Assembly (NCBI GenBank): GCA_016707445.1
Contig: JADJHR010000008.1
Location: 186,001-250,000, forward strand
DNA: 64,000 bases
Reading direction: 5' to 3'
Origin: Rubrivivax sp.
GTDB taxonomy: Bacteria > Pseudomonadota > Gammaproteobacteria > Burkholderiales > Burkholderiaceae_C
Part shown: in pieces, positions 41,448-51,146 of the stretch
Layout: every line of letters starts with the position of its first letter
Numbering within the stretch: the first letter of the stretch is position 1
Position numbers and translations under genes: made by a program
The notes under the pieces: model-generated
The model's database searches: none
Told to the model about the DNA's origin: nothing
What the model saw: the letters and a program-made list of their open reading frames with translations, nothing else

Positions 41448-43097
41448 ATGCGTGTTTCATTCATCGTCACGACGCTGGCCGCCAGCCTGCTGGTCGGCTG
41501 TGCCACCCGCCCCAGCGGCCCGGTCGCCGTCAAGGTGCTGGCCATCAACGACTTCCACGGCAACCTGCTGCCGGCGTCGAGTGGCATCCGCATCAAGGAC
41601 CCGGCCGACCCGAGCAAGACCATCTCGGTGAAGGCCGGTGGCGCTGAGCACCTGGCCACCGCGGTGCAACAGCTGCGCGCGAAGAACCCCAACCATATCT
41701 TCGTCGCCGCGGGTGACTTGATCGGCGCGTCACCGTTGCTGTCGGCACTGTTCAACGACGAGCCGACGATCGAATCGATGTCGCTGATGGGGCTGGAGAC
41801 CTCGGCCGTCGGCAACCACGAATTCGACAAAGGTGCGGCCGCGCTGCTGCGCATGCAGAACGGCGGCTGCGCGGCCGACGGCTGCAAAGGGCCGCAGCCG
41901 TTCAAGGGCGCGCAGTTCCAGTACCTGGCCGCCAGCACGGTCGACAGCAAGACCGGCAAGACGCTGCTGCCGGCCTACCACGTCAAATCCTTCCAGGGCA
42001 TCCCGGTGGCCTTCATCGGCCTGACGCTGAAGGACACACCGACCATCGTGGTGCCAGCCGGTGTGTCCGGGCTGACCTTTCGCGACGAAGCCGAGACCGT
42101 CAACGCGCTGGTGCCTGAGTTGCAGGCCAAGGGCATCAACGCCATCGTGCTGCTGATCCATGAAGGTGGCGTGCCGACCGGTGACTACAACGAATGCCCG
42201 GGCATCAGCGGGCCGATCGTCAACATCGTGAAGAAGCTGGACAAGGCGGTCGACCTGGTGATCAGCGGCCACACCCACCGCGCCTACAACTGCCGCATCG
42301 ACGGCCGCCTGGTCACCAGTGGCGACAAGTACGGCACCGTGGTGACCGAGATCGACCTTGTGCTCGACCCGGCCAGCGGCAAGGTGAGCAGCGCGCAGGC
42401 CAACAACAACATCGTTCGCACCGAAGCCTTTGCCAAGGACCCGCGCCAGACCGAATTGATCGCCGCCTACGAGAAGCTGGCGCGCCCGCTGGCGCAGAGG
42501 GTGGTCGGCCGCATCGGCGCCGCGCTGGGCAACAGCGCCGCGGCCAATGGCGAGTCGCCGATGGGGCAGGTGATCGCCGACGCGCAGCTGGCCGCCACGC
42601 GCGACGCCGGCGCCCAGATCGCGCTGATGAACCCGGGTGGCATCCGCGCTCCGCTGCCGATGCCGGCCGACGGCCTGGTGCGCTACGAGAACCTGTTCTC
42701 GGTGCAACCCTTCTACAACAACCTGGTGACGATGACGCTGACCGGCACCCAGCTGCGCCAGCTGCTTGAACAGCAATGGGCGGGCCAGCCCAGCGGCGGC
42801 AGCCGCGTGATGCAGGTCAGCAAGGGTTTCAGCTACACCTGGGACGCCAGCAAGCCGCCGGGCCAGCGTGTGCTGGCCGACAGCCTGCGGCTGAACGGCC
42901 AGCCGGTGGCGGGCGATGCCACGCTGCGAATCACCGTCAACAGCTTCATCGCCAGTGGCGGAGACAACTTCACACTGCTGCGGCAGGGCCGCGACAGCCG
43001 CACCGGCATGATGGACGTCGACGCGCTGGAGGCCTTTGTCAAGGCCAACCCGACCGTGGCACCGGGCACGTTGAACCGCATCACGAGACTGAATTGA
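41448..43097 (+). CDS. Bifunctional UDP-sugar hydrolase/5'-nucleotidase-type lipoprotein
   Basis: Such enzymes dephosphorylate nucleotides outside the cytosol so that nucleosides can be imported. The 549-residue protein has a lipobox (TLAASLLVGCA), the metallophosphatase motifs INDFHGNLLP, VAAGDLIGASPLLSALF, AVGNHEFDKG and ISGHTHRAYNC, and a C-terminal nucleotide-binding domain with ALMNPGGIRAPLP and NSFIASGGDNFTLL. It lies inside the nucleoside operon, 17 bases after the phosphorylase. That fits a scheme of periplasmic nucleotide hydrolysis, uptake by the BMP system and intracellular salvage. Confidence 0.92.
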   Translation: MRVSFIVTTLAASLLVGCATRPSGPVAVKVLAINDFHGNLLPASSGIRIKDPADPSKTISVKAGGAEHLATAVQQLRAKNPNHIFVAAGDLIGASPLLSALFNDEPTIESMSLMGLETSAVGNHEFDKGAAALLRMQNGGCAADGCKGPQPFKGAQFQYLAASTVDSKTGKTLLPAYHVKSFQGIPVAFIGLTLKDTPTIVVPAGVSGLTFRDEAETVNALVPELQAKGINAIVLLIHEGGVPTGDYNECPGISGPIVNIVKKLDKAVDLVISGHTHRAYNCRIDGRLVTSGDKYGTVVTEIDLVLDPASGKVSSAQANNNIVRTEAFAKDPRQTELIAAYEKLARPLAQRVVGRIGAALGNSAAANGESPMGQVIADAQLAATRDAGAQIALMNPGGIRAPLPMPADGLVRYENLFSVQPFYNNLVTMTLTGTQLRQLLEQQWAGQPSGGSRVMQVSKGFSYTWDASKPPGQRVLADSLRLNGQPVAGDATLRITVNSFIASGGDNFTLLRQGRDSRTGMMDVDALEAFVKANPTVAPGTLNRITRLN

Positions 43098-43167
43098 ACG
43101 ATGCCCGGCAGGTGAGCTGGCGACGGCGCGACGGCGCATCCACAGGACACGGGCCGACAACCTGGCG

Positions 43168-44478
43168 ATGATGTTGCCGGCCGAGATCATTCGCTGCAAG
43201 CGCGACGCGCAGGTGCTGTCCGACGCGCAGATCACCGACTTCGCGTGCGGCCTGGCCGACGGCCGCTGGAGCGACGCGCAGGCTGGTGCGATGGCGATGG
43301 CCGTGCTGCTGCAGGGCATGTCGGTGGGCGAGACGGTGGCGCTGACGGCCGCGATGCGCGACAGCGGCCGCGTGCTGACCTGGCCCGAGGCGACCGGCCC
43401 GGTGCTGGACAAGCACAGCACCGGGGGCGTCGGCGACAAGATCAGCCTGATGCTGGCGCCGATGCTGGCGGCCTGCGGCGCCTGGGTGCCGATGATCAGC
43501 GGCCGTGGTCTGGGCCACACCGGCGGCACGCTGGACAAGCTCGAGGCGCTGCCCGGCTACACGGTCGATCCGGGTGACGAACGCTTGCGCGAGACCTTGC
43601 GCCAGTGCGGCTGCGCAATCGTCGGCGCCAGCGCCGACCTGGCACCGGCCGATCGACGGCTGTACGCGGTGCGCGATGTCACCGCCACCGTCGAGTCGGT
43701 GCCGCTGATCACGGCCAGCATCCTGTCCAAGAAGCTGGCCGCCGGGCTGCAGGGTCTGGTGCTCGACGTCAAGGTGGGCAACGGTGCCTTTGCCGCCACG
43801 CCGCAGATGGCGCTGGACCTGGCGCGCAGCCTGGTGCACACCGCGCGCGGCGCCGGCCTGCGTGCCACGGCCCTGATCACCGACATGAGCCAGGTGCTGG
43901 GCACCACGGCCGGCAATGCGCTGGAGATGCGCGACGCGATCGACTTCCTGACCGGCGCCGCGCGCGAGCCGCGCACGCTGGCGCTGACGCTGGCCTTGGG
44001 CGCCGAGGCCTTGTTGATCGGCGGCCTGGCGACCGATGCCGATGGCGCAAGGGCGCAGTTGCAGCGCGGCCTGGACAGCGGTGCGGCTGCCGAGCGGTTT
44101 GCGCGCATGGTGTCGCTGCTGGGAGGGCCGACCGATGTGCTGGCCGATGCCCGGCTGCAAGTCGCCCCGGAAACCCTGCCGGTGCTGGCCGGTCGGTCCG
44201 GCATTGTTCAACGCTGCAACGTGCGCGCGCTCGGGCTGGTGGTGGTGGCGCTCGGCGGCGGGCGGGTGCGCCCCGGTGACCCCATCGATGCCCGCGTGGG
44301 GCTGTCCGACATCGTCGCGCCCGGTACCCGTGTCGGGCCGAAGGACGTGCTGTGCCGGGTCCACGTGGCCGACGCCGAGAGCGCCGGCACCGCGATGGCC
44401 GCCGCACATGCAGCGTTCGAGATCGGCGATGGTGTCGTGCCCACCCCGGGCTTGATCCAAGACTGCGTCAGGGCCTGA
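43168..44478 (+). CDS. deoA: Thymidine phosphorylase
   Basis: DeoA splits thymidine and deoxyuridine to base and deoxyribose-1-phosphate. The 436-residue protein shows VLDKHSTGGVGDKISLMLAP (phosphate-binding), ISGRGLGHTGGTLDKLEALP (family signature) and LDVKVGNGAFAATPQMA. It is last in the nucleoside operon, 70 bases after the nucleotidase gene. It starts with two adjacent ATGs at 43168 and 43171. It converges on selO with only 20 bases between stops. Confidence 0.94.
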   Translation: MMLPAEIIRCKRDAQVLSDAQITDFACGLADGRWSDAQAGAMAMAVLLQGMSVGETVALTAAMRDSGRVLTWPEATGPVLDKHSTGGVGDKISLMLAPMLAACGAWVPMISGRGLGHTGGTLDKLEALPGYTVDPGDERLRETLRQCGCAIVGASADLAPADRRLYAVRDVTATVESVPLITASILSKKLAAGLQGLVLDVKVGNGAFAATPQMALDLARSLVHTARGAGLRATALITDMSQVLGTTAGNALEMRDAIDFLTGAAREPRTLALTLALGAEALLIGGLATDADGARAQLQRGLDSGAAAERFARMVSLLGGPTDVLADARLQVAPETLPVLAGRSGIVQRCNVRALGLVVVALGGGRVRPGDPIDARVGLSDIVAPGTRVGPKDVLCRVHVADAESAGTAMAAAHAAFEIGDGVVPTPGLIQDCVRA

Positions 44479-44498
44479 AGCAGTCCGATTCAGGGGCG

Positions 44499-45971
44499 TC
44501 AGGTACCGCAGAAGGTCTGGTAGCGGGCCGTCACCTCACGCGGCGCGGGTTCGGCATAACGCGCCAGTTGAAGGCCTTCGATGTAGGGTTGCTGCACGGC
44601 CGTCAACAGTTGCTCGAACGGGACCAGGCTGCCTTCGACGGCGGCGGCCAGCGCCTCTTCGACAAGGTGGTTGCGCGGGATGATCAACGGGTTCACGCGG
44701 CGCATGGCCTCGGCCTGCCCCTCACCCACCCCGGCCGCGTGGCGCGCCTGCCAGCGCAGCAGCCAGGCATCGACCGCGGCGCGGTCGAAGAACAGGTCGC
44801 GCAACGGCCCGGCATCGCCTGCCGCCGCATCGGCCAGATGACGCCAGGCCAGCGTGAAGTCGACCTGCTGCGTCTGCAGCAGCGCCAGCCAGTCCTGCAC
44901 CAGCTGCGCGTCGTCGGGCTGCGCGTCGGCCAGGCCCAGCTTGGCGCGCTGTCCCTGCAGCAACCGGTCGGCGTACAGCGCCGGGAATTCGTCGATCACG
45001 GGCATGACCTGCGCCACCGCGGCGTCGGCATCGTCGGCCAGCAGCGGCAGCAGGGTTTCGGCCAGCCTTGCCAGGTTCCAGCGCGCGATCAGCGGCTGGT
45101 TGCCGTAGGCGTAGCGCCCGCCATGGTCGATCGAGCTGAACACCGCCGCCGGGTCGTAGGCCTCCATGAAGGCGCAGGGGCCGTAGTCGATGGTCTCGCC
45201 GCTGATCGTCATGTTGTCGGTGTTCATCACGCCGTGGATGAAGCCGACGTTCATCCACTGCGCGATCAGCGCCGCCTGGCGCTGCGCGACCGCCTGCAGC
45301 AGGCCGAGGTGTCGGCCGTCGCGGCCGGCCAGCGCCGGGTCGTGGCGCGCGATCACGTAGTCGGCCAGGCGGCGTACCTGGTCGTGCTCGCCGCGCGCGG
45401 CAAAGTACTGGAAGGTGCCCACACGCACATGGCTGGCCGCCACGCGCGTCAGCACCGCACCGGGCAGGGCCTGGTCGCGCATCACGGCCTCGCCGGTGGC
45501 GGCCACGGCCAGTGCGCGCGTGGTCGGAATGCCCAGCGCGTGCATGGCCTCGCCCAGCAGGTATTCGCGCAGCACCGGGCCCAGCACGGCCTTGCCATCG
45601 CCGCCACGAGAGAACGGCGTGCGCCCCGAACCCTTGAAGGCGATGTCGCGCCGCCGGCCCTGGCGGTCGATCACTTCGCCCAGCAGCAGCGCCCGGCCGT
45701 CGCCCAGCTGCGGCGAGAAACCGCCGAACTGGTGCCCCGCATAGGCCTGCGCCAGCGGCGACGCCCCTGCGGGCAGCTGGTTGCCGGCAAACAGCGCCGC
45801 CCCCGCCTCACCACGCAGCGCGTCGGTGTCGAGCCCCAGCTCACGCGCCAGCGCGTCGTTGAGTTTCAGCAGCACCGGCGCCGGCGCCTTGGCCGGCTGC
45901 CAGTCCACGTAGAACCCGGGCAGGTCGCGCGCGTAGCTGTTGTCGAAGGCAAAGGTCGGGGCGTTGCTCAT
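44499..45971 (-). CDS. selO: SelO protein adenylyltransferase (pseudokinase fold)
   Basis: SelO transfers AMP to Ser/Thr/Tyr of proteins involved in redox homeostasis. The 490-residue protein has the family's NSYARDLPGFYVDWQPAKAP N-terminus, QAYAGHQFGGFSPQLGDGRA, FKGSGRTPFSRGGDGKAVLG (nucleotide loop), FIHGVMNTDNMTISGETIDY (catalytic Asp and Asn ligands) and a C-terminal FCGT. This end carries the Cys equivalent to selenocysteine in eukaryotic SelO. It lies alone between deoA and an SDR gene, divergent from the latter. Confidence 0.94.
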   Translation of the reverse strand: MSNAPTFAFDNSYARDLPGFYVDWQPAKAPAPVLLKLNDALARELGLDTDALRGEAGAALFAGNQLPAGASPLAQAYAGHQFGGFSPQLGDGRALLLGEVIDRQGRRRDIAFKGSGRTPFSRGGDGKAVLGPVLREYLLGEAMHALGIPTTRALAVAATGEAVMRDQALPGAVLTRVAASHVRVGTFQYFAARGEHDQVRRLADYVIARHDPALAGRDGRHLGLLQAVAQRQAALIAQWMNVGFIHGVMNTDNMTISGETIDYGPCAFMEAYDPAAVFSSIDHGGRYAYGNQPLIARWNLARLAETLLPLLADDADAAVAQVMPVIDEFPALYADRLLQGQRAKLGLADAQPDDAQLVQDWLALLQTQQVDFTLAWRHLADAAAGDAGPLRDLFFDRAAVDAWLLRWQARHAAGVGEGQAEAMRRVNPLIIPRNHLVEEALAAAVEGSLVPFEQLLTAVQQPYIEGLQLARYAEPAPREVTARYQTFCGT

Positions 45972-46095
45972 GCGGTGGTGGAGGTCGTCAATGCCGACAG
46001 CGTGCCTGAAGATGGCTCACGCGGCCACGCCAGGGGCTTTGAAAGCAGCCGATCTGTCATCATCGATCTCAACGCCACAGGTCGCAAGGAACTGC

Positions 46096-46947
46096 ATGCC
46101 CGCCCATCGCGACCTGGACTTTCGCGGCGGCGTGGCCGTGATCACCGGCGCGGCCAGTGGCATCGGCGCCGCGCTGGCGCTGCAGCTGGCCACACGTGGC
46201 TGCCACCTGGCGCTGGTCGACGTCAACGACGCGGGGCTGCAGGTCACCGCCGCCCAGGCCGGCGCGCGCGGCATCACGGTCAGTCGCCATGTGCTCGACC
46301 TGGCGCAGCCGGAATCGGCGGCCGAACTGCTGGCCGCCGTGAATGCTGCGCACGGCCGCGTCCGCGTTCTGGTCAACAACGCCGGCGTGGCCCTGGGTGG
46401 CAATTTCGAGCAGGTGGCGGCGGCCGATTTCGACTGGCTGATGAGCATCAACTTCGGCGCCGTGGTGCGGCTGTCGCGCGCCTTTCTGCCGCTGCTGACA
46501 GCTGAGCCGGCAGCTCAGCTGGTCAACGTGTCCAGCATCTTCGGCATCATCGCGCCGCCCGGACAGACGGCCTATTGCGCGGCCAAGTTTGCGGTACGCG
46601 GTTTCTCAGAATCGCTGCGCCACGAGCTGGAAACCGCCGGCTCGACGGTCGGCGTGACGCTGGTGCATCCGGGTGGCGTGCGCACCGCGATCGCCGAGAA
46701 TTCACGCGCACCGCAGGACGCCAGCCAGGCTGACCTGGCACAGGCCAAGGCGGCCTGGCGCCGGATGCTGGTGCTGCCGGCCGAAGACGCCGCCGCGCGC
46801 ATCGTGCGGGGCATCGAACGCCGCGAGCCCCGTGTGCTGGTGGGCAAGGACGCGGTGCGCGCTGCCTGGGTGCAGCGGCTGTTCCCGGTCGGCTACTGGA
46901 AGCTGGTGGCGCGCGACATCGCACGTCGCATGGCGAAGACGAACTGA
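46096..46947 (+). CDS. Short-chain dehydrogenase/reductase (classical, SadH-like)
   Basis: The 283-residue NAD(P)-dependent enzyme has GAASGIGAALALQLA (cofactor loop), NNAGVALGG, the catalytic Ser in VNVSSIFG and the Tyr/Lys pair in AYCAAKFAVRGF. The C-terminal part (RGIERREPRVLVGKDA) resembles the group found with flavin monooxygenases. ATG 46096 has AAGGA upstream. It is eight bases before the hydrolase-monooxygenase fusion gene. The three activities resemble the mycobacterial mymA region, which has a monooxygenase, LipR and an SDR. Confidence 0.9.
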   Translation: MPAHRDLDFRGGVAVITGAASGIGAALALQLATRGCHLALVDVNDAGLQVTAAQAGARGITVSRHVLDLAQPESAAELLAAVNAAHGRVRVLVNNAGVALGGNFEQVAAADFDWLMSINFGAVVRLSRAFLPLLTAEPAAQLVNVSSIFGIIAPPGQTAYCAAKFAVRGFSESLRHELETAGSTVGVTLVHPGGVRTAIAENSRAPQDASQADLAQAKAAWRRMLVLPAEDAAARIVRGIERREPRVLVGKDAVRAAWVQRLFPVGYWKLVARDIARRMAKTN

Positions 46948-46955
46948 GGATCGAC

Positions 46956-49358
46956 ATGAGCACAGCAAGCTGGCAGGCCCGCGTGGCGGCGTTCGTGGTG
47001 CGCCGTCGTGTCAAGCCGGCACTGGCCGACATGGCCGACATCGCGCGCGTGCGCAAGGCCTTTTCGCACCCACTGCCGACACCGCGCGGCGTGCGCTTCA
47101 GCGACGACACCGTGGGTGGCGTGCGCGGCGAATGGGTCGAAGCCGATGGTGGGCCGGCAAGGTCGGCCACGCTGCTGTATCTGCACGGCGGCGGTTTTGT
47201 CGGCTGCTCACCGCGCACGCACCGGCCGATCACCGCAGCGCTGGCGCTGCAGGGGCTGCGCGTGTTCGCGCCCGACTACCGACTCGCACCCGAGCACCCC
47301 TTTCCGGCAGCACCACAGGACGTGCAGGCGGTGTACCGCGCGCTGCGCGTCGAGGTCGGCGCCGGCCGCCTGGTGGTGGCCGGCGATAGCGCGGGCGGCA
47401 ACCTGGCGCTGGGCCTGATGCTGGCGCTGAAGGACGCCGGTGAAACCCTGCCCGCGGCCGCGGTGCTGTTCTCGCCCGCCACCGATCTGACCGGCGGCAG
47501 CGCATCGCTCGAACTCAACGCCGACCACGACGCCATGTTCGACGGCCGCCAGCTGGTGCATCTGGCCGAGGCGTATCTGAACGGCGCCGACCCGGCACAG
47601 CCACTGGCCTCGCCCTTGCTGGGCGACCTGCGCGGCCTGCCGCCGCTGCTGATCCACGTCGGCCAGAGCGAGGCGCTGCGCGACGACAGCCTGCGCCTGG
47701 CGCGCAAGGCGCGCGAGGCCGGCGTGACGGTCGAGCTGCAGGTTTTTGCCGTGGTGCCGCATGTCTGGCAGACGCTGTACCAGCTGCCCGAGGCGCGCCG
47801 GTCGGTGACCGCGGCGGCGCGCTTTCTGCGCCAGGCCGAACCGCGCAGCGAATCCGAAATCGTCGACGTGCTGATCATCGGGGCCGGCTTGTCGGGCATC
47901 GGCGCGGCCGTGCACCTGCAGCGCGAATGCCCGGGCAAGCACTTCGCGCTGCTGGAAGCGCGGCCCGTGCTGGGCGGCACCTGGGACCTGTTTCGCTACC
48001 CCGGCGTGCGCTCGGATTCCGACATGTACACGCTGGGCTACCGCTTCAAGCCCTGGCTGGGCGCCAAGGCCATCGCCGACGGACCGGCGATCCTGCGCTA
48101 CATCGCCGACACCGCGGCCGAACATGGCATCGAACCGCTGATCCGCTACCGCCAGCGCGTGATCAGCGCCGACTGGTCGCCCGCCGACGCCCGCTGGGCT
48201 GTGCAGGTCGAACGAGAACTCGATGGCGGCCAGGCGCCCGAGCGGCTGACCCTGCACGCGCGCTTCTTGCTGTCCTGCGGCGGCTACTACAGCTATGCCC
48301 AGGGCCACCGGCCGCCGTTCAAGGACGAGGCGCAGTTTGGCGGCACCCTGGTGCACCCGCAGTTCTGGCCCGAACAGCTGGACCACGCCGGCAAGCGCGT
48401 GGTGGTGATCGGCAGCGGCGCCACCGCAGTGACCCTTGTGCCCGAGATGGCGAAGACCGCCGCCCACGTCACCATGCTGCAGCGCTCACCGAGTTACGTG
48501 GTCGAGCGGCCGTCGGTCGATGCCATCGCCGAGTGGCTCAAGCGCTGGCTGCCGGCGCGCTGGGCCTACGCCCTGGTGCGGCTGAAGAACGTGGTGCTGC
48601 AGCAGTACTACTACCGCATGGCGCGCCAGTACCCCGAACAGGCCAAGGCGCGCCTGGTCGGCCTGGTGCAGCAGGCGCTGGGGCCACAGTTCGACGTCAG
48701 GCGGCACTTCACGCCGGCCTACAAGCCCTGGGATCAGCGCGTGTGCCTGGTGCCCGACGGTGACCTGTTCCGCAGCCTGCGCGAGGGCCGTGCCTCGGTT
48801 GTCACCGACCAGATCGACGCCTTCACGCCCGGCGGCATCCGCCTGCAGTCGGGGCAAGAGCTGCCCGCCGACATCATCGTCACCGCCACCGGGCTGCAGA
48901 TGAACGTGCTGTCCAACGTCGGGCTCAGCATCGCTGGTGTGCCGATCGACTTGTCGCAGGCGCTGGTCTACAAGGGCATGATGTTCGGCGGCGTGCCCAA
49001 CCTGGCCAGCACCTTCGGCTACACCAATGCCAGCTGGACGCTGAAGGCCGACCTCACGGCGGCCTATGTCTGCCGGCTGTTGAACCACATGGACCGGCAT
49101 GGCCAGGCGGTGTGTACACCCACCGTCGACCCCGCGGTGGCGCCACAACCCTTCCTGACCTTCACCTCAGGCTACGTGCAGCGCGCGATCGCGATGCTGC
49201 CCAAGCAGGGCGACCGCAAGCCCTGGAAGCTGTACCAGAACTACCTGCTCGACCTGCTGACGCTGCGCCTGGGGCGTGTGGACGACGGCGTGATGGCCTT
49301 TGCCCCGGCGCAGCCCGCAACGCCAGCGGCACTGCCCTCGACGGCCGCGCCGCGCTGA
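46956..49358 (+). CDS. Natural fusion of an HSL-type alpha/beta hydrolase and a Baeyer-Villiger-type flavin monooxygenase
   Basis: Residues 1-295 form a hormone-sensitive-lipase-type esterase: HGGG oxyanion motif at 77-80, GDSAG at 143-147 (Ser145), an acidic residue at ~243 and His269. Residues ~300-790 form a class B flavin monooxygenase: FAD loop GAGLSGIGA (309-317), the Baeyer-Villiger fingerprint FxGxxxHxxxWP at 461-472 (FGGTLVHPQFWP), and an NADPH loop IGSGATA. All catalytic motifs look intact and the reading frame is continuous with no stop or restart at the junction (RQAEPRSESEIVDVLIIGAG). The likely chemistry is oxygen insertion into a ketone to give an ester, then ester hydrolysis by the same polypeptide. 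The preceding SDR could make the ketone from an alcohol. The substrate is unknown. Confidence 0.92.
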   Translation: MSTASWQARVAAFVVRRRVKPALADMADIARVRKAFSHPLPTPRGVRFSDDTVGGVRGEWVEADGGPARSATLLYLHGGGFVGCSPRTHRPITAALALQGLRVFAPDYRLAPEHPFPAAPQDVQAVYRALRVEVGAGRLVVAGDSAGGNLALGLMLALKDAGETLPAAAVLFSPATDLTGGSASLELNADHDAMFDGRQLVHLAEAYLNGADPAQPLASPLLGDLRGLPPLLIHVGQSEALRDDSLRLARKAREAGVTVELQVFAVVPHVWQTLYQLPEARRSVTAAARFLRQAEPRSESEIVDVLIIGAGLSGIGAAVHLQRECPGKHFALLEARPVLGGTWDLFRYPGVRSDSDMYTLGYRFKPWLGAKAIADGPAILRYIADTAAEHGIEPLIRYRQRVISADWSPADARWAVQVERELDGGQAPERLTLHARFLLSCGGYYSYAQGHRPPFKDEAQFGGTLVHPQFWPEQLDHAGKRVVVIGSGATAVTLVPEMAKTAAHVTMLQRSPSYVVERPSVDAIAEWLKRWLPARWAYALVRLKNVVLQQYYYRMARQYPEQAKARLVGLVQQALGPQFDVRRHFTPAYKPWDQRVCLVPDGDLFRSLREGRASVVTDQIDAFTPGGIRLQSGQELPADIIVTATGLQMNVLSNVGLSIAGVPIDLSQALVYKGMMFGGVPNLASTFGYTNASWTLKADLTAAYVCRLLNHMDRHGQAVCTPTVDPAVAPQPFLTFTSGYVQRAIAMLPKQGDRKPWKLYQNYLLDLLTLRLGRVDDGVMAFAPAQPATPAALPSTAAPR

Positions 49359-49362
49359 AGGA

Positions 49363-51051
49363 TCAGCGCTGCTGCTGCTCGCCGCAGTGCTGGCAGAAGC
49401 GCGCACGCGGCAGCACCGGCGTGCCGCAGGCGGGGCAATAGCGCGTGGGCGACCGCACTTCGGCGGGTGCCACCGTCGGTCGCGCGGGGGCAAACGACGA
49501 CACCGGCGGGCGCGCCACTTCGGTGGCGGTCTGGCGCTCGGCGTAGGCCTGCACCTGCTGCACGCTGCGCCGGGCCGCCAGCTCGTCGGCGCTCAGCTGC
49601 AGCAGGGTGCGGCTGCCAGCCACCGTCTGCCCGGCCAGGTAGAAGACCGAGCGTGCCCGCACCACGCTCCAGCGCAGGCGCAGCTTCGAGGGCTGGACCG
49701 ACTCTGCCTTGCAGCCCAGTGACAGCAGCGACGACTCGACCTCGACCCGGCTCCACAACAAGTGCCCGACGCGGATCGCGTAGCCGCCGGCCACCACCAG
49801 CACCAGGGCCGAGGCACCGGAGGTCCACGCGGCCTTCAGGTCCTGCACGTGGGCATCGGCCAGACGCACGAACAACACGCCGCCGGCCAGCGTCAGCAGC
49901 AGACCCAGCACCTGCAGCAGCAGCAGGCACACCCGGCGGGCGCCCACCGGCCCCGGAATGCCGTCGCGCAGATCGGCCGGCAGCATGGGCTGGGTCTCTT
50001 CGAGCACGGTGGCCACAAAGCGCGACGCGCCAGCCTGGGCTTGGCCGTCGGCGTCGGCCAGCGAGGTCTGCCAGGCATGGCGGCGGTTGGGGATGCCGTC
50101 GCTCCAGTAACGGTGCAGTTCGCGCTCGACCTCCTGCATCAGGTGCTCGGGGTCGGCGCCGATGTCGCCCTGGGCCTCGGCCAACGGCGGTTTGCCGGCC
50201 AGCGGCAGGTCGGGTGTCGCGCGGCCGGCCAGGAAGGCCAGCCCCTCGATCGCCAGCAGACAGGCCAGCAGCACGGTGGTGGCCAGCGGCAGGCCGAGCT
50301 GGGCCAGTTTGCCGATGTGCGGCAGCTGGCCGGCAAACCAGCCCAGCAGCAGCCCGACGGTGGCCGCCAGCACCAGCGCCACCACCACCGCCAGCGGGCT
50401 GGGTGCGGCCTTGGCGATCCAGGCACTGTGCGCGACCAGCGCGGCTGCCAGCGCGGCGTACAGCAGGCAGGCCAGTGCCAGCGTGGGCGGCGATTTGATC
50501 AGCAGCCAGGTCAGCGCCAGCGCCAGCGCCAGGCCGATACCGAACAACAGGTGCGCCAGCCGTTCCGACAGGTAGGCCTGCACGCTGACCGGTGCGGCCG
50601 CCAGGCGAGGGGTCAGCGACTGCAGCAGCCCGCGATACGGCCCGCGCAACTCACCAGGGTCGACCTTGCCACTGGCCAGCACCTGCGTCAGCCAGGCCGC
50701 GCCGGGGCTGGCGCCCTTGGCCTGGTGCACCAGCTCACTGGTCAGCGAGGCCGGTTGCCCGGGCTGCAGGAAGACGCGCCGCTGGCGCGCCGCGCACCAC
50801 AGGTCGAAGGCACCCAGCAGCAGCAGCAAGGTGGCCACCAGCACATGAGGCGTGCTGCCGCCGCGCTGCAGCGGGGTGGTCAGGATGGCCACGCTGGACG
50901 TGGCGGGGTCGGGCTCGGCCAGCGCCACCCAGAAGACCACCAGCGCCAGCACGATCAGCAAGGCGGCGCGCAGCGTCAGAAAGCGGTTTTCGGTGCGGTA
51001 GCAGGTGGGGTATTCGAACCCTGGGCCGCTGACGCCCCACTGGTAGGACAT
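49363..51051 (-). CDS. Uncharacterised multi-pass membrane protein with C-terminal zinc ribbon
   Basis: I do not recognise a named family. The 562-residue protein has an N-terminal soluble stub. About nine hydrophobic segments follow in three groups (near residues 25-45, 70-85 and 165-275, then 375-435). A cytosolic region ends in a zinc ribbon, YCPACGTPVLPRARFCQHCG, with four Cys. I chose ATG 51051; the in-frame start at 51093 adds 14 residues with no feature. It is convergent with the fusion gene (four bases between stops). Zinc-ribbon tails like this are common in uncharacterised bacterial membrane proteins and do not identify the function. Confidence 0.7.
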   Translation of the reverse strand: MSYQWGVSGPGFEYPTCYRTENRFLTLRAALLIVLALVVFWVALAEPDPATSSVAILTTPLQRGGSTPHVLVATLLLLLGAFDLWCAARQRRVFLQPGQPASLTSELVHQAKGASPGAAWLTQVLASGKVDPGELRGPYRGLLQSLTPRLAAAPVSVQAYLSERLAHLLFGIGLALALALTWLLIKSPPTLALACLLYAALAAALVAHSAWIAKAAPSPLAVVVALVLAATVGLLLGWFAGQLPHIGKLAQLGLPLATTVLLACLLAIEGLAFLAGRATPDLPLAGKPPLAEAQGDIGADPEHLMQEVERELHRYWSDGIPNRRHAWQTSLADADGQAQAGASRFVATVLEETQPMLPADLRDGIPGPVGARRVCLLLLQVLGLLLTLAGGVLFVRLADAHVQDLKAAWTSGASALVLVVAGGYAIRVGHLLWSRVEVESSLLSLGCKAESVQPSKLRLRWSVVRARSVFYLAGQTVAGSRTLLQLSADELAARRSVQQVQAYAERQTATEVARPPVSSFAPARPTVAPAEVRSPTRYCPACGTPVLPRARFCQHCGEQQQR

Positions 51052-51146
51052 GCTGTTGTTCACTCCGGGGGTGGACCGCAGCCGATTCTGCATGATGGCC
51101 GGCGGCCGCCGCCGCGTCGGTTCACAACATCAGGCCAGCGCTCGCA

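Noticed and set aside
50999..51030. A T-arm-like sequence (GGGTTCGAATACCC on the minus strand) suggesting a tRNA.
   Set aside because: No acceptor, D or anticodon arm can be formed around it, and it is coding sequence in the zinc-ribbon membrane protein gene.
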